This document shows positions 1 through 7,772 of a DNA stretch of 64,000 nucleotides, piece by piece (the first letter of the stretch is position 1; every line of letters starts with the position of its first letter). The notes under the pieces are model-generated. The model was not told the DNA's origin. It saw only the letters and a program-made list of their open reading frames with translations, and searched no databases. This DNA is from UBA4781 sp963674975. Its GTDB lineage: Bacteria > Chloroflexota > Anaerolineae > Anaerolineales > Anaerolineaceae. A program made the translations under genes and the position numbers. The DNA is taken from the NCBI GenBank assembly GCA_963674975.1, contig OY771913.1:1426001-1490000 (forward strand). The letters run 5' to 3'.

Positions 1-57
1 CCGGGGTATTTACCGCATCTCGCGGTATCATTATGCCAGAACCTGTGGGAGGGAACT

Positions 58-462
58 TTGCCAAAGATCAATTGGATGTATCTATGCGATTATGCTTATA
101 GAGATGTAGCCGGCAAGACCAGCATCATCGGCATGTTCAGCAATATCAATGTGCTGCGCCTGCCTGCCAAATACCAGCAGCTTTTCACCATCCTGGAGAT
201 GGATAAGATCGACAAAGAGCCCATCAAGCTGGAAGTGGTGATCTCCTCCCCCTCTGAAAAAGAAATTACCAAGCGCATCGTGCAGGAACTCAAGCCGCAG
301 GGCGACGCGGGTAAGGTCATCAAGCTGACCATGATCTATGCTTTCTACGGCATCGATCTAACCGAAGAAGGGGAATATCATTTACTGCTGTTTTTGGATG
401 GGAACTGCATTCACTCGATACCGTTTAGGGTACATATTTTACAGGTAAAGAAGAAAGCGTAG
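58..462 (+). CDS. DUF6941-like small cytosolic protein
   Basis: Encodes 134 residues with no signal peptide or membrane segment. The N-terminal pattern (W-x-x-L-C-D-x-A near residues 6-13, then G-K-x-S-I-I-G-M-F) resembles the DUF6941 family, whose function is unknown to me. The reading frame is open upstream to the window edge, but a TTG start is preferred because GGGAGG lies 5-6 bases before it and the predicted N-terminus matches the family start. No partner gene is visible upstream because the window begins here. The family assignment is from recollection of the motif, not a search. Confidence 0.7.
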   Translation: MPKINWMYLCDYAYRDVAGKTSIIGMFSNINVLRLPAKYQQLFTILEMDKIDKEPIKLEVVISSPSEKEITKRIVQELKPQGDAGKVIKLTMIYAFYGIDLTEEGEYHLLLFLDGNCIHSIPFRVHILQVKKKA

Positions 463-834
463 ATGAAATTTTCTCCTTTTTTATAAAAGGACTGTAAAAA
501 TCAGAACAATAACTAGCGTATTAATCGTTAACACAGAAAATGATATCAATGAAACACATAAATTTTTGTGTTTTTTGTTGATTATAGTCATATTATTTTG
601 TATTGCTGATAAATGTGGGATGCCCCCTGGAGGAATGCGTTGCCTTCCCCCGCGCCGGGCGCCTGGGGGCAGTGTGTCGCTCCACCAGCCCATGATAGAA
701 ACTATGTTCTATTTGCTGCTATTGTAGGGGAATTGGGGAGAATTGCAAGATACCGGAATAGGAATGTTTTTTACATACACCCAATTAAGAACTAATCTTA
801 AAAACAATATGTTTTTAAGATATTTCTTCATATT
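463..834. other. AT-rich intergenic stretch with a GC-rich island
   Basis: No convincing gene. The DNA is AT-rich except for a sharply GC-rich island around 620-690 that contains an imperfect inverted repeat. Short open frames here lack ribosome binding sites and protein-like composition. Confidence 0.5.
641..674. repeat. GC-rich imperfect inverted repeat
   Basis: TGCC..CCCC..GCGCC on the left mirrors GGCGC..GGGG..GGCA on the right around a central G. The composition contrasts strongly with the flanking AT-rich DNA. It could be an intergenic repeat unit or a structured RNA element; no second copy was identified in this window. Confidence 0.35.
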
Positions 835-856
835 AGAACTACAGTTCTGCTATAAT
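835..856 (+). promoter_or_regulatory. GAAC-N4-GTTC operator with TATAAT -10 box
   Basis: AGAACTACAGTTCT (835-848) is a perfect inverted repeat of the GAAC-N4-GTTC type and sits just upstream of TATAAT (851-856), inside the -35/-10 spacer of a promoter facing the YjzC-like gene. GAAC-N4-GTTC is the class of site bound by LexA/DinR in Gram-positive bacteria; whether LexA binds here is inference. No strong -35 box is visible. Confidence 0.5.
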
Positions 857-916
857 TTATATGAGTGGTCAAAATAGCAATCATTATTCCCAATTTTTTT
901 TAGAATAGGAGTTAAT

Positions 917-1108
917 ATAGCAAAGACTTACAAACCTGGTCAAAAAGCACCAGCATCAGGACAATACGAAATTGTTGGTCCGCGAGGTGGTAAAACGGGG
1001 GAAGAAAGAACAATAACAAAAAATGAACCTTGTCCACCAACTCCCGAGCCTGGCCAACAATACATTATTTCAGATCGAACAAAAAATAATGCTGGAAGAG
1101 GAAAATAA
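917..1108 (+). CDS. YjzC-like small protein with apparent ATA start
   Basis: Encodes 63 residues resembling the YjzC family: K-T-Y-K-P-G-Q-K-A-P-x-S-G-Q-Y near the N-terminus, then V-G-P-R-G-G, a central C-P-P-T-P-x-P-G segment and a basic tail. Family function is unknown. AGGAG at 907-911 places the start exactly at 917, where the codon is ATA; there is no ATG, GTG or TTG in frame nearby. Either this gene uses a rare AUA start, or an ATG was mutated or misread. The next gene, a zinc ribbon, begins 29 bases downstream and may be co-transcribed. It is too short and atypical in start for standard gene callers. Confidence 0.65.
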   Translation: MAKTYKPGQKAPASGQYEIVGPRGGKTGEERTITKNEPCPPTPEPGQQYIISDRTKNNAGRGK

Positions 1109-1137
1109 TTTTCAAAATATCTAAGAAAGGATCAAAC

Positions 1138-1272
1138 ATGTCAACTACTGGTGAAAAACCCGGAAAAGGAGTATATGTTTGTACCCATTGTAGACAAACG
1201 GTGGTGTTAGATGATGATTCAGATACACTTCCCCCTTGTCCCAAATGCAGCGGTACAGAGTATACGCCTTAA
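1138..1272 (+). CDS. Small zinc-ribbon protein
   Basis: Encodes 44 residues with two CxxC pairs (C-T-H-C near residue 15 and C-P-K-C near residue 34) separated by a short acidic stretch, the signature of a small rubredoxin-like zinc ribbon. AAGAAAGGA lies about six bases before the ATG. It follows the YjzC-like gene closely and likely shares its promoter. Such single-domain ribbons usually bind zinc or nucleic acid, but nothing here identifies a partner. Confidence 0.7.
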   Translation: MSTTGEKPGKGVYVCTHCRQTVVLDDDSDTLPPCPKCSGTEYTP

Positions 1273-1281
1273 AAATAAATT

Positions 1282-1314
1282 ACATGAAGGGAAAAACATA
1301 GCTCACCTTCATGT
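1282..1314 (+). terminator. Inverted repeat after zinc-ribbon gene
   Basis: ACATGAAGG (1282-1290) is repeated inverted as CCTTCATGT (1306-1314), directly after the zinc-ribbon stop codon. There is no following U tract, so it is a weak terminator or a stabilising hairpin. Confidence 0.4.
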
Positions 1315-1362
1315 TACATCTCACCAAGACAAATTCAAACCAGCCCGTAAGTCGTAGTTTAT

Positions 1363-1452
1363 CGATTGTCTCGCTTCATTGCGACTTTTCGATATTAATG
1401 ACCACGACATGGAGAGATCCATCGGTCGTTTCACTTCCTCTGGATGACGTTA
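1363..1452. repeat. Possible degenerate interspersed repeat
   Basis: The stretch holds phrases such as TCGCTTCATTGCGAC and GATCCATCGGTCG followed by TCCTCTGGATGACG. These resemble decayed copies of the CGGTCGCTTCGCTCC/GGATGACG repeats found between genes in a range of bacteria. No intact copy is present in this window, so the assignment rests on memory of that motif. Confidence 0.25.
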
Positions 1453-1519
1453 GAGAACAAGCGAATGGGTTTCTTCCCCTGCAGGCAGTGTAAGTATTCA
1501 CAAAGCACAACAGATAATA

Positions 1520-3388
1520 CTAATTAACCCAATCCAGTTCCAGCTCATGCAAAGTATGCCGGGTGGGTTTTCCTTCCGCATCCCAGCCAGCAAGAGAATA
1601 ATATTCCTGCATTGCCTCTTCCAATTCCCCGGGAGGAATGAACAAACCATCCGTTGGACCACCTTTCAATTTTTGATGCATCTTTTCCGGGACGCAATCA
1701 GCCTCTTTCCCTACTCCTTCACGCTCATTGAAAGCACGCATTAAATTCAACCTGCGGCGCCCGACCAGCAGCAGGTCTTTCAGCTCAACGGACCAACCCG
1801 TGACTGCATTTACAAGATCGACCAGTTCCCAAGGGCGATACAGCTGCCAGACCGGACCGTATACGAAGTTACAGCAGTTCAACGTATCCAGCAGACTGTA
1901 AAAGTACTGCGTGTTCAGGGCAAAGGCAACCTTTTCCGAATTGATAACAGTGTTCGGCTGCGGATGTGTTAATCCCAGTGCGGTCATCCCGGGAGATTCT
2001 TTCAGATAGGAATAATCATGCTCTGAAGAATTATGGTCAGCGCCGAATGGGTTTACCGCATAGATCAATCCTAGACTTCTTTTTTCCTGCGGCATATGCG
2101 CCGGAAACTCATTATTCTTGACCGAGACCAGCAGATCTTCGCCGACCTGAAGTTCAGCAGACGCTCGTTCAGATCCTTTCCCCAACACACGCCCGATCCC
2201 CTCTCCTTTACCTATCATTTCCACGATCTTAACCATAGCCTGTGAACTGCCGAATCGGCATTTAACCCCCGGGATCAGGTCTTCATCCACGTACCCATGT
2301 TCAACACAATCCATCAACCAGGCAATGGTACCGCCGCATGAAATGGTATCCATGCCGTACATGTTGCATAGTTGATTGGCATAGCATACCGCCGATAGAT
2401 CGCTGATACCGCAGTAAGAACCAAGAGCGGCAATCGTCTCATACTCGGGACCTCCATAGCGGGGAGAAACCGACCAGCTGCCGTTTTCAATCTCAACGAC
2501 CCGTTTGCAGCGCACAACACACCCATAGCAGGTATCCCTTTTCTTCAAAACAGTTTCAGCCATGGTCTCTCCGGAAATGCGCTTGGCATCCTGCATCACT
2601 CCCGAAGACCAATTATAGGAAGGCAGATACCCCATGGCGTTCTTGGATTCAACCGCTCGAGCTGTGCCAAATTTTCCCATCAGAAAGATACCGGATTCCG
2701 GGAAACGCGACGCGCCGTCGTGAGCCATGCGTAAAACTTCCTCTTTACGTGCAAAAACAGGCTTTCGATCTCCGCGCACCGCAACAGCCCGTAGATTCTT
2801 TGACGCCATCACCGTTCCCATGCCCGTCCGTCCATTCGCACGATTGGAGCCGGTAATGACTGCCCCAAACAAGACGCCGTTTTCTGCAGCCGGACCACAT
2901 TGGGCAACCTGCACATGCTCATCTCCCAGTTCTGCCCGGATGGCATCTTCGACCTCAGCGGTGAATCTGCCCACCAGGTGTTCGGCATCCCTTAACTCGG
3001 TCTTTTCAGGAGTGATCCATAGATAAACCGGTCGGTTCGCTTTTCCGGTGATCACCGCGCCATCATAGCCGGCAGCCTTGAATTCAACCGGGAAGAAACC
3101 ACCGGACTGTGAATCACCTACCAGATGAGAGGTTGGCGACTTGGCAGTAATGGTAATGCGTGAGAGCCCTGAGACAGGCGCTCCGGTGAGGATGCTGGTG
3201 AAAAAGCTGAGCGTATTCGCAGGATCAAGCGGATCGATGCCCGCCGAGGTGTTCTTTAGAAGATAATAAAGACCCATCGAACTTCCCCCCATATACTTTT
3301 GATAGAACTCATCAGGGGGAGTTTCAACTGTAATAGTTTCTTTTGAGAGATCCACCCACAAAACTTTACCGTGATAACCGAATGGCAT
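1520..3388 (-). CDS. Aldehyde:ferredoxin oxidoreductase family protein
   Basis: Encodes 622 residues, the normal length for tungsten-pterin AOR enzymes, which oxidise aldehydes to acids with ferredoxin in the cytoplasm. The [4Fe-4S] ligand pattern C-Y-G-C-V-V-R-C is at residues about 287-294, with a further cysteine pair near 505, matching the family's CxxCxxxC...C arrangement. The start chosen is the ATG at 3388, preceded by AAAGGAG with ideal spacing; a longer frame opens at 3415 but lacks a ribosome site. It lies 57 bases after the DMT permease and could be the last gene of the nucleoside operon or separately transcribed. Substrate is unknown. Confidence 0.92.
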   Translation of the reverse strand: MPFGYHGKVLWVDLSKETITVETPPDEFYQKYMGGSSMGLYYLLKNTSAGIDPLDPANTLSFFTSILTGAPVSGLSRITITAKSPTSHLVGDSQSGGFFPVEFKAAGYDGAVITGKANRPVYLWITPEKTELRDAEHLVGRFTAEVEDAIRAELGDEHVQVAQCGPAAENGVLFGAVITGSNRANGRTGMGTVMASKNLRAVAVRGDRKPVFARKEEVLRMAHDGASRFPESGIFLMGKFGTARAVESKNAMGYLPSYNWSSGVMQDAKRISGETMAETVLKKRDTCYGCVVRCKRVVEIENGSWSVSPRYGGPEYETIAALGSYCGISDLSAVCYANQLCNMYGMDTISCGGTIAWLMDCVEHGYVDEDLIPGVKCRFGSSQAMVKIVEMIGKGEGIGRVLGKGSERASAELQVGEDLLVSVKNNEFPAHMPQEKRSLGLIYAVNPFGADHNSSEHDYSYLKESPGMTALGLTHPQPNTVINSEKVAFALNTQYFYSLLDTLNCCNFVYGPVWQLYRPWELVDLVNAVTGWSVELKDLLLVGRRRLNLMRAFNEREGVGKEADCVPEKMHQKLKGGPTDGLFIPPGELEEAMQEYYSLAGWDAEGKPTRHTLHELELDWVN

Positions 3389-3445
3389 GCTTACTCCTTT
3401 CCGTAAACGCTCCATTCAAAGGAGAAAACCTCATCACGTGTTTTT

Positions 3446-4321
3446 TTATTTTCTATGAAAGACATTGCCGACCACGATCAAAACACCTCCGATCAACAGA
3501 CTGATATCGAGTCGCACATTGAGGATCAGCGCGGAGGTCAATGTTGACATGATCGGAAGATAATTCGCGCCGATGGACACTTTATGAATATCCCCTTTGA
3601 TAATGGACTGATTCCACAGGTAATTGGCGATGAATATGGTAACCACGCCGCGATAAACGATCTGCGCAATGACGCTGATGCTCCAGTTAGACGGTTCTAC
3701 AACAAATAGACTGATCAATCCCATGACGAGACCTGAAATAAGCATAAAAAATCCAACCTTCTTGCCATCGATCGTGCTCTTTTTTATGAGGTTGGAATAA
3801 ATAGCCCATGAAACCGCCGAGATCAGCCCGATCACAAAGGGGAAAATATCAGCGATGCGAAAGGTGGAAGAAGTAAGTGATTCTCCGTCAAAACTGCCCC
3901 ATACCACCACAAAAATACCTGCCAGAGAGAACAGTAATCCCCAGATCGACACTTTCCTTTTTTCATGAAGGATGGGAATTGAAAGGATCAGTGTAAAGAG
4001 AGGCCAGAGGGATTTAATAACCGTTACACTAAGGCTCATGACGCGTGTCTGCGAAATGCCGATCGAATAGAATGTGGCAAATACATACAGAATATACATG
4101 ATCCCGCACAAGATGGTGGGGCGATCCAGGTGATGTAGAGGAGCAGCTTTTTTTTCCTGTCTGGGTGAAAAGATGAGAGTAAGCACTCCTCCCAGAATGT
4201 AAACATAAAAAGCCGCCGTAAAAGGTCCGATCAGCTCGCTAAGTGAACGAATAAAAGCGGCAGCAGTGCTCCATAAAATTAAGGCAATATAACCCTGATA
4301 CGTCTTATCGGCAGTTTTCAT
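3446..4321 (-). CDS. EamA/DMT-superfamily permease
   Basis: Encodes about 291 residues made of roughly ten hydrophobic helices in two homologous halves, the layout of the drug/metabolite transporter superfamily. Loops between helices are short and basic, with polylysine-rich turns on the predicted cytosolic side. A GTG two codons upstream (4327) is an alternative start; neither has a clear ribosome site, so translation may be coupled to the nucleoside hydrolase gene that ends 19 bases before. By context it may export a base or other end product of nucleoside breakdown, but DMT substrates cannot be read from sequence. Confidence 0.85.
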   Translation of the reverse strand: MKTADKTYQGYIALILWSTAAAFIRSLSELIGPFTAAFYVYILGGVLTLIFSPRQEKKAAPLHHLDRPTILCGIMYILYVFATFYSIGISQTRVMSLSVTVIKSLWPLFTLILSIPILHEKRKVSIWGLLFSLAGIFVVVWGSFDGESLTSSTFRIADIFPFVIGLISAVSWAIYSNLIKKSTIDGKKVGFFMLISGLVMGLISLFVVEPSNWSISVIAQIVYRGVVTIFIANYLWNQSIIKGDIHKVSIGANYLPIMSTLTSALILNVRLDISLLIGGVLIVVGNVFHRK

Positions 4322-4340
4322 AAGCACAACCAGGTGGCAG

Positions 4341-5309
4341 CTAATAACTTTTTATTGTGTCATACAGAAGTTTGAAAAACGACTCTACGGCAAGCTCAAC
4401 CCCAACAGCACAATTGGGTTCTTCACCGCGAAAATGCATTACCGCTTCATGCATAACATCTTGTTGAGGGATATCACTGCGCAGGTGCCGATAATCGCAT
4501 ACCGTCATCCCGCGGGTGTATTTTCCATCCAATTCGATCTGTACATGCATGTCAACCGCTTTGATGATGGTCGGATCAATCGCCCATGCCACCGCGCAAA
4601 CATCATGCAAATTCGCTCCTGGAATATAAGCTGTTTTTCGGCAGGAATCGATGAAAAAGCGCAGCAGATCGTGGCAGAAATGTGCAACCCTGTTGTTGAT
4701 GCCCTCTAGAATTTCGAGGTCTTTATCATCAACAAAAGCCTGACGTGTAAGGTTCACGCCACACATACGCAGGGAAATACCCGCGTTAAAAACCTTATAA
4801 GCGGCTTCAGGGTCGACATAAATATTAAACTCCGCTGCAGGGGTCCAGTTCCCAAAGGTGACTGAACCGCCCATAATAAAGATCTCATCAACTTTATCAG
4901 CAAGGGTGTGATCAAGCTGCAGTGCCGTAGCCAGATTCGTGAGCGGTCCGGTGGCAATGAGTGAGATGTGCCCTTCTTTGCTGGCAGTATCCACAATGAA
5001 TTGAGCCGCATGTGTAGATTGGGCTTTCACGGTCGGTTCAGGTATCTGGGGACCATCCATACCGGATTTACCGTGGATATTGGAGGCAGTTTCCAACTTC
5101 TGGATCCATGGTCGCTGCGAACCCTGATACACCGGGATATCCGTCCGTCCGATCACTTCGAGGATCTTCAGGGCATTGGTAGTAACCTTTTCAATGGTCT
5201 GGTTCCCTCCTACGGTAGTAATTCCCAATAGGTCAAGATGTTTGGCAGCCAGCACCAGAGCGATCGCATCATCATGACCCGGATCGCAATCCATAATATA
5301 TTTTTTCAC
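4341..5309 (-). CDS. Inosine/uridine-preferring nucleoside hydrolase family
   Basis: Encodes 322 residues of the nucleoside hydrolase family, which splits N-ribosides into free base and ribose. The calcium-binding aspartate cluster D-x-D-P-G-H-D-D occurs at residues 7-14, and a downstream N-F-x-x-E-F-N-I-x-x-D-P-E-A-A motif matches the sugar-contacting region. The gene overlaps the PfkB kinase gene by four bases (ATGA), implying translational coupling. With an ECF importer and a sugar kinase in the same operon, the likely job is cleaving an imported nucleoside so that the ribose can be phosphorylated. Base specificity is not evident. Confidence 0.93.
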   Translation of the reverse strand: MKKYIMDCDPGHDDAIALVLAAKHLDLLGITTVGGNQTIEKVTTNALKILEVIGRTDIPVYQGSQRPWIQKLETASNIHGKSGMDGPQIPEPTVKAQSTHAAQFIVDTASKEGHISLIATGPLTNLATALQLDHTLADKVDEIFIMGGSVTFGNWTPAAEFNIYVDPEAAYKVFNAGISLRMCGVNLTRQAFVDDKDLEILEGINNRVAHFCHDLLRFFIDSCRKTAYIPGANLHDVCAVAWAIDPTIIKAVDMHVQIELDGKYTRGMTVCDYRHLRSDIPQQDVMHEAVMHFRGEEPNCAVGVELAVESFFKLLYDTIKSY

Positions 5310-6277
5310 TTTTCTCTCCTAACATTAATTTTTTGTTTCCCTAAAAAATCTTCTAATTGTAAGAATGTAGGTGTGGTTCTGGCACCCTCGTTCATGATCG
5401 TGAAAGCGGAAACGGCATTTCCCCACTGCAAAGCGGCAGTAAAATCATGTCCTTTCCGCAGAGCAGTGATGAATCCCGCATCGAACACATCTCCTGCTCC
5501 AACCGTATCCGCTACCCTAACATTGAAAGCCGGAACTTTAATATATTCATCTTCCACAAAAAGGATCGATCCTTTTTCTCCCTGCCTTACAATAACGATC
5601 TTATGGTGTCGTGTCAGTTCATCAACAGCTTTTTCCCATGCATGAGCTTCACTTAACAGAGCAAATTCCTGCTCTGAACCAAGCACATAATCAGAATTTG
5701 AGATCGTTTTATCAACAACCTCACGATAAGTTTTTTCCATTGCCCCGGTACTGCTGCGAAGGTTCAGATCAAATGAGGTAATGACGTTATTTTTATGCGC
5801 CCATTCAAAAGCCTGCAGAACAGCATCTCTCCCGCTGGATTCGTTTCCCAGCAGCAACCCGGTGGTATGCAGCCAGCCCGCAGCCCGGATACGCTCAAGA
5901 TCAAGTTTTTTGAACTTAATATCAGAGTAAGCCTGCTTCTCGCGCGGCCAACCCCATAAATATCGTTCACCATCTTTATCAACAAACGCAAATACGCAAA
6001 CCGTAGACAGTTGAGGCTCTATAAAAAGCTGTGTGATATCCACATGCTCTTTTTTAAAATCATCCACGATCGTGCGACCGTATTGATCATCTCCTACCGT
6101 ACCGATAAAAGAGGTTGGATTCCCCAGGCGAACCAGAGCGACTGCTGTGTTGGCGCCGCTGCCGCCCGGATAGAGACAGGGTGCATACGGCATGACCTTT
6201 TCACCCATCTTCATTTCAGGCAAATGGATGATCAGATCAACTGCCGTATCGCCCAGCACGCACACACCAGCACTCAT
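5306..6277 (-). CDS. PfkB-family sugar or nucleoside kinase
   Basis: Encodes 323 residues of the ribokinase/PfkB fold. The N-terminal G-G-S-G-A-N-T-A motif (near residue 38) and the C-terminal D-T-V-G-A-G-D-V-F-D-A-G-F motif (near residue 265), which holds the catalytic aspartate and anion hole, are both intact. It overlaps the TrpF-like gene upstream and the nucleoside hydrolase downstream by four bases each. The simplest role is phosphorylating ribose released by the hydrolase to ribose 5-phosphate; phosphorylating an intact nucleoside before cleavage is an equal possibility in this family. Confidence 0.9.
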   Translation of the reverse strand: MSAGVCVLGDTAVDLIIHLPEMKMGEKVMPYAPCLYPGGSGANTAVALVRLGNPTSFIGTVGDDQYGRTIVDDFKKEHVDITQLFIEPQLSTVCVFAFVDKDGERYLWGWPREKQAYSDIKFKKLDLERIRAAGWLHTTGLLLGNESSGRDAVLQAFEWAHKNNVITSFDLNLRSSTGAMEKTYREVVDKTISNSDYVLGSEQEFALLSEAHAWEKAVDELTRHHKIVIVRQGEKGSILFVEDEYIKVPAFNVRVADTVGAGDVFDAGFITALRKGHDFTAALQWGNAVSAFTIMNEGARTTPTFLQLEDFLGKQKINVRREK

Positions 6278-6960
6278 TCTTTCTCGACCTCACGTACTGC
6301 ATCAATGAATGCCTTCACCTTGAGCGGATCCTTTCCTACTCTGCCGGTTGATTTATCAAAATTTGTCTTCGTCAATGAATCGACCCCGTATGGATGGACC
6401 GTACGAATTGCATCGGCAACGTTATCCGGACCCAGCCCGCCGGCAATGATACAGGGTACTGAGGTAGATTCCACAATTTTCTTGTCGATTTGAAGATCAT
6501 GCGTAATACCGCTCGCTCCAATACCCACAATGCCTTGTGCGACCGTGTCGATCAAAAAGTAATCCGATACTGCTTCATACTCTTTTACATAATCGAAAAC
6601 AGCCGGATCGTTTGCCGGAATTGCCTGCATGATCTTTAAGTCGGGCACACGCTTCTTCAATTTCGCCACGTTCTCGACGGAGAATTTAGCAATATCGCCT
6701 GAGAGATGAAGAATATCAGGCATCAATATGGTGACCATTTCAACGATCTCTTCAAGGTCAAACGCTACCGTCAATCCCACTTTTACACCACGGTTCCCGA
6801 TCACTTCGAATATCGCACGCGCCTGATCGAAATCAAGGAATCCGGGAGTTTTTCCAACCTCTCCATACGCAATCCCTAAATGATCTGCGCCCAACCCGGT
6901 AGCAATTTCCGCATCTTCTACAGTCTTAATGCCGTAGATTTGTGTAATGATCTTTGTCAT
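6274..6960 (-). CDS. TrpF-like (beta/alpha)8 barrel protein
   Basis: Encodes 228 residues that align by eye with phosphoribosylanthranilate isomerase: an N-terminal strand ending Q-I-Y-G-I, an H-L-S-G-D segment, I-D-T near residue 138, and a C-terminal A-G-G-L-G-P-D-N-V-A-D-A-I ... Y-G-V-D block followed by V-G-K-D. In true TrpF the first motif is K-I-C-G with a catalytic cysteine; here it is tyrosine, and the S-G-V-E phosphate-binding segment is replaced by a lysine/threonine-rich stretch. No other tryptophan genes are near. It sits between an ECF ATPase and a PfkB kinase with four-base overlaps, so it probably acts on a ribosyl or ribose-phosphate intermediate, not in tryptophan synthesis. 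Confidence 0.75.
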   Translation of the reverse strand: MTKIITQIYGIKTVEDAEIATGLGADHLGIAYGEVGKTPGFLDFDQARAIFEVIGNRGVKVGLTVAFDLEEIVEMVTILMPDILHLSGDIAKFSVENVAKLKKRVPDLKIMQAIPANDPAVFDYVKEYEAVSDYFLIDTVAQGIVGIGASGITHDLQIDKKIVESTSVPCIIAGGLGPDNVADAIRTVHPYGVDSLTKTNFDKSTGRVGKDPLKVKAFIDAVREVEKE

Positions 6961-7772
6961 ATTGTTCCTTTTTTCCTTTTATCAAAACATGTAAAGAACT
7001 GCTGTATATCGATCACCGTTTCATCAAAACCCAGTGCCTGCCCGATACGGGTAACTGGCGGCGGCTCTATGAACGTGCTGGCAAGTTCTTCCACTTTTGA
7101 AAATGCCGTACGCGTATCCGCATCGATGATGACTTTCCCATCACAAAGAACGATCACTCTTTCAAAATTACGGATGACAAAATCCATATCATGCGAGATC
7201 GTGATGATCAGTTTGCCTTTTTTATGCAGATCTTTGATGATATCTTCCAAAAGCCGGTTCCCGTCATAATCCTGACCCCCGGTAGGTTCATCCAGCAGGA
7301 TAACTTCAGGATCCATGGCAATGATGGAAGCGATGGTGCAGAACTTGCGCTGCGTGGGAGAAAGATCGAAGGGATGAACGCTCAATTTATCATCCATCTG
7401 ACATAATTGAGCGGCATACCTGACATTCTCGTCAATTCGTTCTTGCGCCATTTTGATCTTTTTTGGACCAAATTCAAGCTCCTTTTTCACCGTCTCCAGG
7501 AACAACTGATCCTGTGGATTCTGAAAAACATAACCAATTCGCGCAGACCATTCTGCTGTAGTTTTGGAATGAATATCTTCTCCATCGATAAGCAGTGTTC
7601 CGCTGGTAGGTCGCAGGATTCCATTAAAATGTTTTGCAAAGGTTGTTTTGCCTGATCCATTTTGTCCAATGAGCGCCACAGGTTCGGTGCCGGAAAAATC
7701 CAGAGAAATGCCTTTCAAAGCCTCATCACCGGATGGGTAAGAAAAATGCAGGTCGGTAAATTGAATTTTCAT
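6957..7772 (-). CDS. ECF transporter ATPase subunit (EcfA2-like)
   Basis: Encodes 271 residues of an energy-coupling-factor ABC ATPase. Walker A (G-Q-N-G-S-G-K-T-T) and Walker B (V-I-L-L-D-E-P-T) are intact, but the signature motif reads L-S-P-T-Q-R instead of L-S-G-G-Q. The start is taken as the ATG at 7772, whose bases overlap the TGA of the preceding ATPase gene; the frame open upstream is not used. It would form a heterodimer with the other ATPase and couple ATP hydrolysis to EcfT and the S component in the membrane. The degenerate signature suggests one of the two ATP sites is non-canonical. Confidence 0.9.
   Translation of the reverse strand: MKIQFTDLHFSYPSGDEALKGISLDFSGTEPVALIGQNGSGKTTFAKHFNGILRPTSGTLLIDGEDIHSKTTAEWSARIGYVFQNPQDQLFLETVKKELEFGPKKIKMAQERIDENVRYAAQLCQMDDKLSVHPFDLSPTQRKFCTIASIIAMDPEVILLDEPTGGQDYDGNRLLEDIIKDLHKKGKLIITISHDMDFVIRNFERVIVLCDGKVIIDADTRTAFSKVEELASTFIEPPPVTRIGQALGFDETVIDIQQFFTCFDKRKKGTI

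Noticed and set aside
613..795. Sixty-residue frame over the GC-rich intergenic island
   Set aside because: No ribosome site, low-complexity proline/alanine content and no family resemblance.
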